Assembly: GCA_030737875.1 (NCBI GenBank)
Contig: CM060922.1
Coordinates: 234,154,335 to 234,218,334, forward strand
DNA length: 64,000 nucleotides
From: Allium sativum
Taxonomy: Eukaryota > Streptophyta > Magnoliopsida > Asparagales > Amaryllidaceae
Reading direction: 5' to 3'
The notes beneath the pieces were generated by a model. The model did no database searches. It worked only from the letters and a program-made list of their open reading frames with translations, and had not been told where the DNA came from. The position numbers were made by a program, and so were the translations under genes. Shown piece after piece: positions 48,669-59,433 of this stretch; position 1 is the stretch's first letter; each line of letters opens with the position of its first letter.

Positions 48669-48766
48669 TGGGCGCACTTGGCAGGTGCGCTAGGTCAAAA
48701 ATGTACTGGCGCACTTCCCAAGTGCGCCAGTACATTTTTGTTCTAGCGCACTTCCCAAGTGCGCCA
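48669..48766. repeat. GCGCACTT hairpin cluster in solo LTR E
   Basis: A perfect hairpin at 48697-48739: 20-base arms (AAAAATGTACTGGCGCACTT and its complement) with loop CCC. A second perfect short copy GCGCACTTCCCAAGTGCGC follows, and a looser one (GCGCACTTGGCAGGTGCGC) precedes. Confidence 0.85.
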
Positions 48767-49847
48767 GTGCATTCTGACCCGTTTTCCGGTTTTTCGCCCA
48801 ACTTCGTTCATCCATATCTTCTTCATACGATATCCGTTTTACGCAAACTCAGACTCTATCTCAAGAAGAATTCCGAGACGAATGCAATGGCGTATCCCGT
48901 TTCCCTTAATTCTTTGATTTGAAATTAGTTATACTTTAATTTATGAATTTCACAGTTATAAAATACACGGGGTGTTACAGTTCCCACCCTGTAAACCTGA
49001 GGGGGGAAACAGAGAAAAGAGGCGAAAGAAAACGGGTCAGTCAAAATGACTGGTAAGTCCTATCTACTATTGGTATAAAAACTAATAAAGTTAACTGAAC
49101 ATGTAAAACAGAGATGAGATGTAGGGTGATAATTGGCATGGTGAAAAGTTAACAAGATAGATCAAGTGTGGCATCGCATATACAAGGTTAAGTTTTTGCA
49201 CCAAGTGTACTAGTATTCCAACCCATGTCAAGTATAAACAAGAAATGATCCCTTGGCCCAAAGCTGGCCCAATATCATGAGGTGACCTAAATCAAGGCCC
49301 AACTATGCGGTCTAGTCGATCGGCTCCCTAAAAGCCTAACTCGTCAAGTGTCGGTGTCATACGGCCCAATCACTAAGTGTAGTCAAACTGTGCTAGGTCC
49401 ACCCTAGGGTGTATCAAGCCCTAGGGTGCCAAAAACGGACCCAAATCGAGCATGCACAGTCTAAACCTACTGGTGCCTTTGTCTGCTTTTTCAACTTCGG
49501 ACTATGTGCACGTCCACAGTCCGCCTGAACCTACACCGGCGCACCCACTCAGCCGTCGTTTTTGTCGCTTACATGTCAGCCCAGTAATCGTGCCCCACCC
49601 TAGCCTAGTCCCTAGGGTACCATGATACAATCAAGAGGGTTACTGGTGAAAAGGACCACGTAACTAGGGTTTCTAACAGGTTAAATGTGGTTAACCCTAT
49701 CCAATCAAGTATCAATTTGGTTAAGTGTACCCAAGGTTCATGACTTAACCCCATCAACCCATCATGTTTAATTGGTTAAGTATTCAAGTGGTCCATGACT
49801 TAACCCTATCATGTGGTATTAATTAATTTAATGCACCCAACCTCTCA

Positions 49848-50030
49848 CATTAGACCTTGTTGTGGTTACTAGTTAAGCCGGGCGTGTCCGGGTAGTTTTA
49901 CACCACAACTTAGTCTAACCTCGGGTTTCAAGTGCGACATGACCAACTACTCACATTGGGTCCTATTGCTTGTAGCCACTAGTTAAGCCGGTCGGTTCTG
50001 GGTAGATTTATGCTACAAACTCAACCCAAC
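49848..50030 (-). other. Twin hairpin element in D 3' LTR
   Basis: First: TTAGAC/GTCTAA and TTGTGGT/ACCACAA. Second: TTGGGT/ACCCAA and TTGTAGC/GCTACAA. The loops contain GCCGGGCG- and GCCGGTCGG-like cores. Same element at 57825-58006 in the other LTR. Confidence 0.7.
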
Positions 50031-51449
50031 CTCGAGTTGGCCACACTCATATTTTCTAAGTGTCATGTCCATCATTATGTTTACAAACATAATAACAAGT
50101 CAATGTTCATGTCATATTTCAAAACCATGTTTTCATGTAATTAATATTACCCAAGCCCAACACATTCCCATCGCATGTACGTTTCGCGTAACATAACATA
50201 GATCAAAAGAGGGAACTTGGCAAAAGCATGACAAAAAAAACATAAGGTATGAGGTTGGCCATAAATTAAACATGGTGGCATATGAGGCATAAATATGTTC
50301 ATTTAAACTTGCATGTTACCTTATAAGCCTCAAAACATGCATAACATTCAAACTTAGCGAATAGGTGATACATGGTCCTAGGTGACATTGAATGATGACT
50401 AGAAGTTCGCATATAACATTATATGCAAGTTATCATAAAGGTTATGAGAGTTCTCATGTTGCATAATGCAACATTTCAACAAAAAGCTTATAGCTTTTAG
50501 CCCACAAGGTCAAGGTGATAGCTTTACAAACATGCATAGAATAAACCTATGCATAACATGTTAGAATCAAAGCACATATCATACCTAGGCCGAAAGTCAA
50601 ACTTGCAACATGTCACATTTAACTTCATAGTCTGAATCTAAGAGTAGTATAGGGCTTACAATGCTATGAAGACTTATAAAATAAAATAAGATTGAGACGA
50701 AGCCACTAGCAACTCTAAACACTCCCAAATGATAAGCTCCAATGAAAACCCTTGAGAAACAAGCAAAAGATCCTTGCTTCGATGAAGAAAGATTGAACTT
50801 TGGCCTTAAATCAAGCTTAGAAACTCTCAAACAAGCTTAGGAACTCTCATATGAATGAAGATGGAGGCTATGACAAGAGGGTGGAGGCCATGATTAAACA
50901 TTTTGGCATAGTTTAGTTATAGGATTGATTTATGATGATTTAGGCTTGGTATTAGGGTCTTTTTATAGATGATTAGGTTAATTTAGACCATAGGATTAAC
51001 CCTAATTCAGATCTGGGCCATCAATTCACGTCACTAGCCTCCAAAACAGGTCCAAACAGCCAAAATAGGTGCACCAGGCCGACCTGGCCGACCAGGGAGG
51101 TCGACCCCCAGGTCGACTCTAGTGTCGACCTGGTTGGGGGGGAGGTCGACCCTAGTGTCGACCCCCCTATCGACCTGTCTGGGCGGGAATTTTCCCGCCC
51201 AGTCTGTTTTGGCTGAATTTGAATTCTAAATTCAAATTTGAACTGTTTTTGAACTTGTAATTTTCTGAAAACTTTGACGGGCCATAACTTGGTCATACGG
51301 ACTTCGATTTTCGAAAACTCAGACTCTATTTCGCGTATTTTTCCGAGAAGAAGCAATGGCATAGCCCGTTTCCCTTGATTCAGATTTTAACATTTAATTC
51401 TGCCTTGATTTATGTTATATCATGTTATTCAAAAATACCGGTTGTTACA

Positions 51450-51462
51450 TTCTCCCCACCTT
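51450..51462 (-). other. Polypurine tract of element D
   Basis: AAGGTGGGGAGAA on the minus strand, adjacent to the 3' LTR; one base differs from that of B. Confidence 0.9.
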
Positions 51463-52020
51463 AAAGGATTTCATCCCCGAAATCTTCAAGTTAGGAAGAA
51501 CGTATCCTACCATCCATCATCCATCTACTCAAAACATCATCCACAAGTAATCATTGTCCTTAAAAGATTCTAAATGCTGTATGAACATATGCAAAGGTGT
51601 GTGTATGTGTACTTATCTAATGCGAAAATCAGGCGGTTACTGATTCAGTAAACCTCCTTAATGCAAAATATGTTAGTGTAATGAGTCCATATGTATGTGA
51701 ATCCTAACATAACTTATAGTCTCTACATGAGTGCACATAACACCCATCCATATGCAACATCCATGTGATAGCATACAAGTTTCATCCATGAATAAGCATA
51801 AACACTCATGCATATGCGGTATGAAAGTGTGTGAGCCGATCTTAGCGCCTAACGTGTATCATGCATCCACGAGTATCCACTTGCAAACACTTGCAACCAT
51901 TGGGAAACATCAAGCATAACATGTTTCAAATACATGTTTCAACCAAGGGTTTCTACCTAAGGTTCTCATGACAAGATTTACAAAACAAGATAAACTAGAT
52001 AAACATGGATAGCAAAAGAA
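51463..52020 (-). other. Element D non-coding region between pol and 3' LTR
   Basis: About 560 bp without a credible ORF, similar to 7622-8153 of element B apart from a ~30-bp extra segment near 51630-51660. Confidence 0.7.
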
Positions 52021-55000
52021 AGATATACCAACTAGGAAAGAGATTGAAAATGTACCCTCAAAAAGAAATGGATAAAGCCCACGCATCTTCTCCTCGGTTT
52101 ACCAAGTTGCGTCTTCCTCTGCTTCACTCCATTGCACCTTAACAAGCTTAACTTCTTTGCTTCTTAGCTTCTTTGTCTCCGTTTCCATGATACGAATCGG
52201 AGCTCGTCACAGGGTTGCCTCTTTCTCCACCTCCATGTCTTCAAAAATGCTAGGTTCAACCACCTCAGCGGACTCATGTAGGCAGTTTCGGAGATGAGAG
52301 ACATGAAAGATATTATGTACTCCGGCCAGCTTCTCGGGCAATTCCACCTTATAAGCCATCTTCCCAATTCTTTCTATGATAGGGAAGGGTCCTACGAACC
52401 TTGGTGCCAGCTTCCCCACTGCTCCGAAACGAACCACATTACGCAAAGGAGAAACCTTCACGAAAACCATGTCTCCCACTTCGAATTCCAAATCTGTCCT
52501 TCTCTTGTCAGCATAGGATTTTTGTCTGTCTTGGGCCGCTTTCATCCGTCTTCTCACCAATTCAACTTTCTCGGATGTGTCCCGTATCATATCGGGCCCA
52601 AGTATAAGCCTATCCGTTGTCTCCCACTAACAAGATGGTGACCTACACGGCCTCCCATACAGAGCTTCAAATGGTGCCATCCCTATGCTAGCTTGATAGC
52701 TATTATTATAAGCAAACTCTACAAGAGGGAGGTGGTCTTCCCAAGTACCACCAAAGTCAAGAACACAAAGCCTCAAGAGATCTTCTAGCACTCTATTCAC
52801 CCTTTCGGTTTGGCCATCCGTCTAGGGGTGATAGGTTGTACTTAGATTCAATCGCGTACCCATTGCTTCTTGCAAACTATTCCAGAACTGGCTAGTGAAG
52901 ATAGGGTCACGATCGCTAATTATGCTAGAAGGAACCCCATGCAATCTCACTACCTCTCGAAGATACACAGATGCTAGCCACAATGCGGTCCTCTTGCTCT
53001 TCATTGGAACAAAATGAGCACTCTTCGTAAGTCTATCAACTATGACCCGTATGCTCGTATTCCCTTTCCTTGACCTAGGAAATTCGTCCACAAAATCCAT
53101 AGAGATACTTTCCCACTTCCATTGCGGGACCTCTAATCGATGTAATAGCCCACCGGGTTTCTTCGACTCGGCTTTCACTTGCTGGCACACCATGCACTTT
53201 GAAACATACTCTGCCACATCCTTCTTCATTCCAGCCCAAAAGAAAATGCGCTTCATATCCCTATACATCTTATCTCCTCCAGGATGTATAGTCATCTTCG
53301 AGTGATGCTCTTCTTCGAGAACTTTATGCACCAAGTCTCTTACTTTTGGAACGAATAGCCTTCCATCATGCCTTAGCCAACCCTTGTCATCAATAGTATA
53401 TCTAGCAAGGTGACTAGACGTTTCACCACGAATCATCTTGTCCATTATCTCGACTATCTGCGGATCTTCCTTCTGCGAAGTCCCCACTTGATCAAGAAGT
53501 ATAGGTCTAAGCTCAAGAGATGATAACGAACCAGTCATCGACTCAACAGCTGTTGTAAAATCAAAGGTTGCCAAGAACTCTAGGCTCCTCATCTCAACAA
53601 ACAAGGGACTCAAAGTCAACCTACTTCTGCTTAGTGCATCTACCACAACATTACCCTTGCCAGGGGTATAAGCTATCTCGAAGTCATAAGATGCCAAGAA
53701 TTCCATCCACCTTTGCTGCCTTAGATTCAGATCTTTCTGCGAGAAGAGGTACTTGAGCGACTTGTGATCAGTATACAACTCAAACCTTTTGCCCAGAAGA
53801 TAGTGGCGCCGGGATTTGAGAGCAAAGATGATCGCCGCCAACTCCAAATCATGAGTTGGATAGTTCTTCTCATGAACTTTAAGTTGCCTACCCCCATAAC
53901 ATATCACTCTTCCTTCCTTCATCAGAACAACACCTAACTCCGTGCCACATGCATCGGTGTACACGGTAAACATCTTACCGCCATCAGGTAATGCCAAAAC
54001 TGGAGCTATAGTAAGGGCCCTCTTGAGCCTTTGAAAAGCAAGCTCACATTCTAAGTCCCATGCAAAGACTAGGTTCTTCTTCTTCAATCTAGTAAGAGGG
54101 GCTGAAATCTTAGCGAAGTCCCTGATGAACTTCCTATAGTAGCCCGCCAGACCAAGGAAGCTTCTTACTTCGGTTGCATTCCTAGGAGTCTTCCAGTCTT
54201 GAACCGCAACCACTTTCGCGAGATCCAGAGCTATGCCTTGCTTAGAAACTATATGTCCAAGAAATCGAACTTCCCTTCTCCAAAAATGGCATTTGGAGAA
54301 CTTGGCTTTCAACTAATGACCTCTAAGCGTATCCATCACTTCCTTGAGATGTCTAGCATGTTCTTCCTCATCCTTTGAGAAGATCCGGATATTATCCACG
54401 AAGACAACTTAAGGAACTCCCTGAACACCCTACTCATCAAATCTACGAAGTAGGCGGGTGCATTAGTCAAACCGAATGGCATGACTAGCCATTCAAAGAA
54501 TCCATCTGGAGTCCTAAACGCAGTTTTATCAATACTATCCTCAGCCACTCTAAGCTGATGAAATCTGGTGGCTAGATCGAGCTGAGAGAAAATAGAGGCA
54601 CCAACAAGCTGGTCAAAGAGGTCGTCTATCCTCGGTAACGGGTGCCTATTCTTCTTTGTCAGCTTGTTCAACTCTCGATAATCAACACATAGACGAAGCG
54701 AACCATCCGCCTTAGTAGCGAATACCACAGGAGCACCCCATTCAGAAATGCTTCGCCTAATAAAATTCTTCTCAAGCAACTCCTTGATTTGCTTACTGAG
54801 CTCCCTTCTTTCACGTGGGGTCATGTGCCTAACGGGCAATGATACTGTCTTGGCATTATCGATTAGATAAATGCGGAAATCTATCTCTCGTTTAGGGGGT
54901 AACCACTTAACTTCTTCAAAGACATCAGGATAGTCTCGGACCACCCTTATAGATTGCAGATCATCGATGGACGAGTCAAGAAATTCAAGATAACATAACA

Positions 55001-55276
55001 TGACGTGACCTCTAGGGTTACAAGAAATTTCTAGGGTATTACCGAGGCGAGTCATGAGCCTCACCACCCTATGCTCACAATCGAGGATGGCTCCATAACT
55101 GGACAACCAATCCATGCCCAAAATCAACCTGTATCCCGTGAACCCGAGAACATAAGCATTACACGTGAATTCCACGGTCAAGATAGAAATTTTCAAATCC
55201 ACACAAATCATAGATAGATGGGCGGAACCCCTAATTGGATTTGAAACATTAACGGGATCCTCAACTAGACTAGTAC
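52021..55276 (-). pseudogene. pol: Element D pol (protease end, RT, RNase H, integrase, chromodomain), broken
   Basis: Homologous to the pol half of element B throughout. Breaks seen by comparison with B: a frameshift near 55277 within protease; a ~10-base loss near 54400 that removes residues before the catalytic box and shifts frame, with the box itself changed to FVDN; TAG at about 54315 (Gln in B); TAG at 52822-52824 (Gln in B); TAG near 52628 (Trp in B); TGA at 52207-52209 (Arg in B); and TAA near 52100 in the chromodomain (Glu in B). RNase H (YTDACG) and integrase (HHCC, SDRDPIF) are otherwise recognisable. The RT cannot be functional. Confidence 0.92.
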
Positions 55277-56416
55277 TTAGTGCAAACTTTCAACAATGTC
55301 AGAAGAAATAAAACTATGCGATGCGCCAGAATCAAATAAGGTGCGAACAGGATAATCAGAAATATAAACAAGGCTTTCTACAGAAATACTACCTCGGTCC
55401 TGAACTGGGGCAGTGTTGAGGGCATGCACTTGCCCTCCAGAAGGTCCTGCACGCTGATTCTGTCCTTGCCCTTGTCCTTGCTTCTTGGGGCAATCCTTGC
55501 TAAGGTGTCCAGGCTCTCCACAGTGAAAGCATTCGCCCAACTTCCTCTTCTTCTTTCTGCAATCATTGGCTATGTGCCCAACAATCCCACAGGAGTTGCA
55601 TTTTCTTGGGTCCTTTTCCTTGCTGTTGTTGGCCTTATTGCCCTTGTTGTTCTTGTTATTCTTGTTGTTCTGATTGCTCTGATTTCCTCCCCACTTGGAG
55701 TCCGTCTTCTTGGCTTGAGTCTCATTAGGCTTGACTTCTTTCTTGACATTCTTATCATCTCCTTGAAGCAATGCCATGTCCACTAGGCCTTCAAAAGTGG
55801 CTCCCATGGGAATATGAGACAGGGCTAAACCTTGTAATGGCTCATTCAACCCTCGTGCAAAGCGTAAAGCCTTCTTCTGGGGAGTATTAACCATGTCCAA
55901 ACCGAATCGAGCAAGCTGGTTAAACTTATTCATATACTCCCTTACTATCATGTCCCCTTGCTTCAAAGATATAAACTTCTCCAATTGCAGATTCGCCTCA
56001 GCAGATGATAGAAACTTAAGCCCAAACCTCATCCTAAAGTCAGCCCAAGTCTCTATAGGCCTAGTAGCATTGGTGACCTCCCACCAATAAGCAGCTTCTT
56101 CTTTCAATAGCCACGCTGCCAACAGAACTTTTCTATGGTCTTCCACATCAAAGATGGCGAAGAGATCTTCAGTTTCTTTCAACCAATTTCTTGCCTCCAC
56201 AAAAGTCTCCGTCCCAATAAAATTCTTGCCACCCATCGCCTTAAAGTCTTTGCAAACCTTGGCGAAATCTTCTTGTAGATTCTGAGGAGGAGGAGGAGGA
56301 GGGACCTCAGTTACGGTGAGGGTGTTTGCTGGGCCCACATCGTTGGCCCTAGCTTCCAAGTACCTTCGGAACCATCCGGGAATAGTTACTCCCTCGGGAA
56401 GGTTAAGATCGGCCAT
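55277..56416 (-). pseudogene. gag: Element D gag and start of protease
   Basis: 379 codons from ATG at 56416, starting MADLNLPEGVTIPGW. Gag core, a Lys/Asn-rich stretch, two CCHC knuckles (CNSCGIVGHIANDC, CFHCGEPGHLSKDC), then the protease motif DSGASHSFI. The Pro-rich N-terminal spacer present in B (about residues 30-90) is much shorter here. The frame ends shortly after the protease motif by frameshift. Confidence 0.92.
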
Positions 56417-56593
56417 ACTGAAAAAGAAAAAGATAGATTCAGAACGAGGAAACGAAGGATAGTGCTAATGGCTTTTGGGGAATAGCCTTTTAAAATAACT
56501 AGACTTTTCTTGGAAAATACTTAATTGGTTTTGAAAATAGTTTTTCAAAAGGTAAGTTTTAAAAACCTTTTGCTCAAATCTTGTAAACCTTAT

Positions 56594-56605
56594 GCTCTGA
56601 TACCA
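56594..56605 (-). other. Primer binding site of element D
   Basis: TGGTATCAGAGC on the minus strand, two bases from the 5' LTR at 56608. Confidence 0.95.
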
Positions 56606-56607
56606 AA

Positions 56608-59433
56608 TGTAACACCCCACCTCCGCCAATGCGACTCTTGCAAGCACACTAGCTTTGGAGGGGCGTTAAACGAGGTAAACATGCATGCAAATATCACAAG
56701 ACAGAACATATAAGTAAAAACAGAGTACATAAAGCAGCGGATAAAACTAACATTTCAAAACCATAGTCAAGTTACATCAAAGTACTTAGTCATTATTTTC
56801 CCAACAAAACAAAGTCTAGAAAACATAAACTGAAAACTGGAAACAACATAAAGTAACTATCCCCAAAGCAGAATAAAGCCATAGCGAGCTCAAGTCCAAA
56901 CCGTACGTGAGCTATTCAGAAAAGCAGCTAAAGATCCAAGCTAGGTACCAGTGTTCCCACCCTGTAAACCTGAGGGGGGGGAAAGGAAGAAAAGAGGCGA
57001 AAGAAAACGGGTCAGTCAAAAAGATTGGTAAGTCCTATCTACTATTGGTATAAAAACTAATAAAGTTAACTGAAGATGTAAAACAGAGATGAGATGTAGG
57101 GTGATAACTGGCATGGTGAAAAGTTAACAAGATAGATCAAGTGTGGCATCGCATATACAAGGTTATGTTTTTGCACCAAGTGTACTAGTATTCCGACCCA
57201 TGTCAAGTATAAACAAGAAATGGTCCCTTCGCCCAAAGCTGGCCCAATATCATGAGGTGACCTAAATCAAGGCCCAACTATGCGGTCTAGTCGATCGGCT
57301 CCCTAAAAGCCTAACTCGTCAAGTGTCGGTGTCATACGGCCCAATCACGAAGTGTAGTCAAACTGTGCTAGGTCCACCCTAGGGTGTATCAAGCCCTAGG
57401 GTGCCAACCACGGACACAAATCGAGCTTGCACAGTCTAAACCTACTGGTGCCCGTGTCTGCTTGTTCAACTCCGGACTATGTGCACGTCCACAGCCCGCT
57501 TGAACCTACACCGGCGCACCCACTCAGCCGTCGTTTTGGTCGCTTACATGTCAGCCCAGTAATCGTGCCCCACCCTAGCCTAGTCCCTAGGGTACTATGA
57601 TACAATCAAGAGGGTTACTGGTGAAAAGGACCACGTAACTAGGGTTTCTAACGGGTTAAATGTGTATAACCCTATCCAATCAAGTATCAAGTTGGTTAAG
57701 TGTACCCAAGGTTCATGACTTAACCCCATCAACCCATCATGTTTAATTGGTTAATTATTCAAGTCGTCCATGACTTAACCCTATCATGTGGCATTAATTA
57801 ATTTCATGCACCCAACCTCTCACATTAGACCTTGTTGTGGTTACTAGTTAAGCCGGGCGGGTCCGGGTAGTTTTACACCACAACTTAGTCTAACCTCGGG
57901 TTTCAAGTGCGACATGACCAACTACTCACATTGGGTCCTATTGCTTGTAGCCACTAGTTAAACCGGTCGGTTCCGGGTAGATTTATGCTACAAACTCAAC
58001 CCAACCTCGAGTTGGCCACACTCATATTTTCTAAGTGTCACGTCCATCATTATGTTTACAAACATAATCACAAGTCAATGTTCATGTCATATTTCAAAAC
58101 CATGTTTTCATGTCATTAATATTACCCAAGCCCAACGCATTCCCATCGCATGTACGTTTCGCGTAACATAACATAGATCAAAAGAGGGAACTTGGCAAAA
58201 GCATGACAAAAAAAAAACATAAGGTATGAGGTTGGCCACAAGTTAAACATGGTGTCATATAAGGCATAAATATGTTCATTTAAACTTGCATGTTACATTA
58301 TAAGCTTGAAAACATGCATAACATTCAAACTTAGCGAATAGGCGATACATGGTCCTAGGTGACATAGAATGATGACTAGAAGTTCGCATATAACATTATA
58401 TGCAAGTTATCATAAAGGTTATGAGAGTTCTCATGTTGCATAATGCAACATTTCAACATAAAGCTTATAGCTTTTAGCCCACAAGGTCAAGGTGATAGCT
58501 TTACAAACATGCATAGAATAAACCTATGCATAACATGTTAGAATCAAAGCACATATCATACTTAGGCCCAAACTCAAACTTGCAACATGTCACATTTAAC
58601 TTCATAGTTATAATCTAAGAGTAATATAGGGCTTACAATGCTATGAAGACTTATAAAATAAAATAAGATTGAAACGAAGCCACTAGCAACTCTAAACACT
58701 CCCAAATGATAAGCTCCATGAAAACCCTTAAGAAACAAGCAAAAGATCCTTGCTTTGATGAAGAAAGATTGAACTTTGGCCTTAAATCAAGCTTAGGAAC
58801 TCTCAAAAAAGCTTAGGAACTCTCATATGAATGAAGATGGAGGCTATGACAAGAGGGTGGAGGCCATGAATAACATTTTGGCATAGTTTAGTTATAGGAT
58901 TGATTTATGATGATTTAGGCTAGGTATTAGGGTCTTTTTATAGATGATTAGGTTAATTTAGACCATAGGATTAACCCTAATTCAGATCTGGGCCATCAAT
59001 TCACGTCACTAGCCTCCAAAACAGGTCCAAACAGCCAAAATAGGTGCACCAGGCCGACCTGGCGGACCAGGGAGGTCGACACCCAGGTTGACTCTAGTCT
59101 CGACCTGGTCGGGGGGGGGGGGGGGAGGTCGACCCTAGTGTCGACCCCCCTGTCGACCTGTCTGGGCGGGAATTTTCCCGCCCATTCTGTTTTGGCTGAA
59201 TTTGAATTCTAAATTCAAATTTGAACTGTTTTTGAACTTGTAATTTTCTGAAAACTTTGACGGGCCATAACTTGGTCATACGGACTCCGATTTTCGAAAA
59301 CTCGGACTCTATTTCGCGTATTTTTCCGAGACGAATGTAATGGCATAGCCCGTTTCCCTTGATTCAGAATTTAACATTTAATTCTGCCTTGATTTATGTT
59401 ATATCATGTTATTCAAAAATACGGGTTGTTACA
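56608..59433 (-). repeat. Element D 5' LTR
   Basis: 2826 bp, intact. Plus-strand landmarks: G run near 56973-56980; hairpin GGTCAGTC-AAAA-AGATTGG at 57011-57031 (one stem base changed); twin hairpins 57825-58006; four GTCGAC sites (59074-59158) with a long G run at 59110-59125; palindrome GGGCGGGAATTTTCCCGCCC at 59164-59183. Confidence 0.94.
57825..58006 (-). other. Twin hairpin element in D 5' LTR
   Basis: Same stems as 49848-50030. Differences between the LTR copies fall mainly in loops (for example GGGCGGGTCC against GGGCGTGTCC), leaving stems intact. Confidence 0.7.

Larger units (their letters stand above)
45288..48979 (-). mobile_element. Solo LTR E (related chromovirus-type family)
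   Basis: 3692 bp from TGAAACACCCC to GGGTGTTACA, with GTTCC duplications (45283-45287, 48980-48984) and no interior: a solo LTR. Orientation follows the CACCCCACCTCC end, as in B and D. Landmarks: a G run (about 45667-45678), a decayed CAGTC-type hairpin (45711-45735), twin hairpins (46425-46606), and perfect hairpins made of GCGCACTT (48669-48766) where other families have GTCGAC clusters. All ORFs in it are judged non-coding. Confidence 0.9.
44938..51449 (-). repeat. Element D 3' LTR, interrupted by solo LTR E
   Basis: LTR sequence is 44938-45287 plus 48985-51449, matching 56608-59433. Landmarks: CAGTC/GACTG hairpin 49035-49055; twin hairpins 49848-50030; five GTCGAC sites (51098-51176); palindrome GGGCGGGAATTTTCCCGCCC at 51181-51200. 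Confidence 0.93.
44938..59433 (-). mobile_element. Element D: Tekay/Del-like chromovirus, decayed, carrying solo LTR E
   Basis: LTRs at 44938-51449 (with E inside) and 56608-59433; target duplication TTTTA (44933-44937, 59434-59438). Without E it is about 10.8 kb. Same plan as B: tRNA-Met site, gag, protease, RT, RNase H, integrase, chromodomain, polypurine tract. Unlike B its coding region has frameshifts, an RT deletion and several stops. It belongs to a different subfamily from B (LTR start TGTAACACCCCACCTCCGCC). It inserted into the RT of the EPRV. Confidence 0.94.

Noticed and set aside
45288..48979. E as a complete small retrotransposon
   Set aside because: It has one LTR start, one LTR end and a target duplication but no primer site, polypurine tract or second LTR; a solo LTR explains it.
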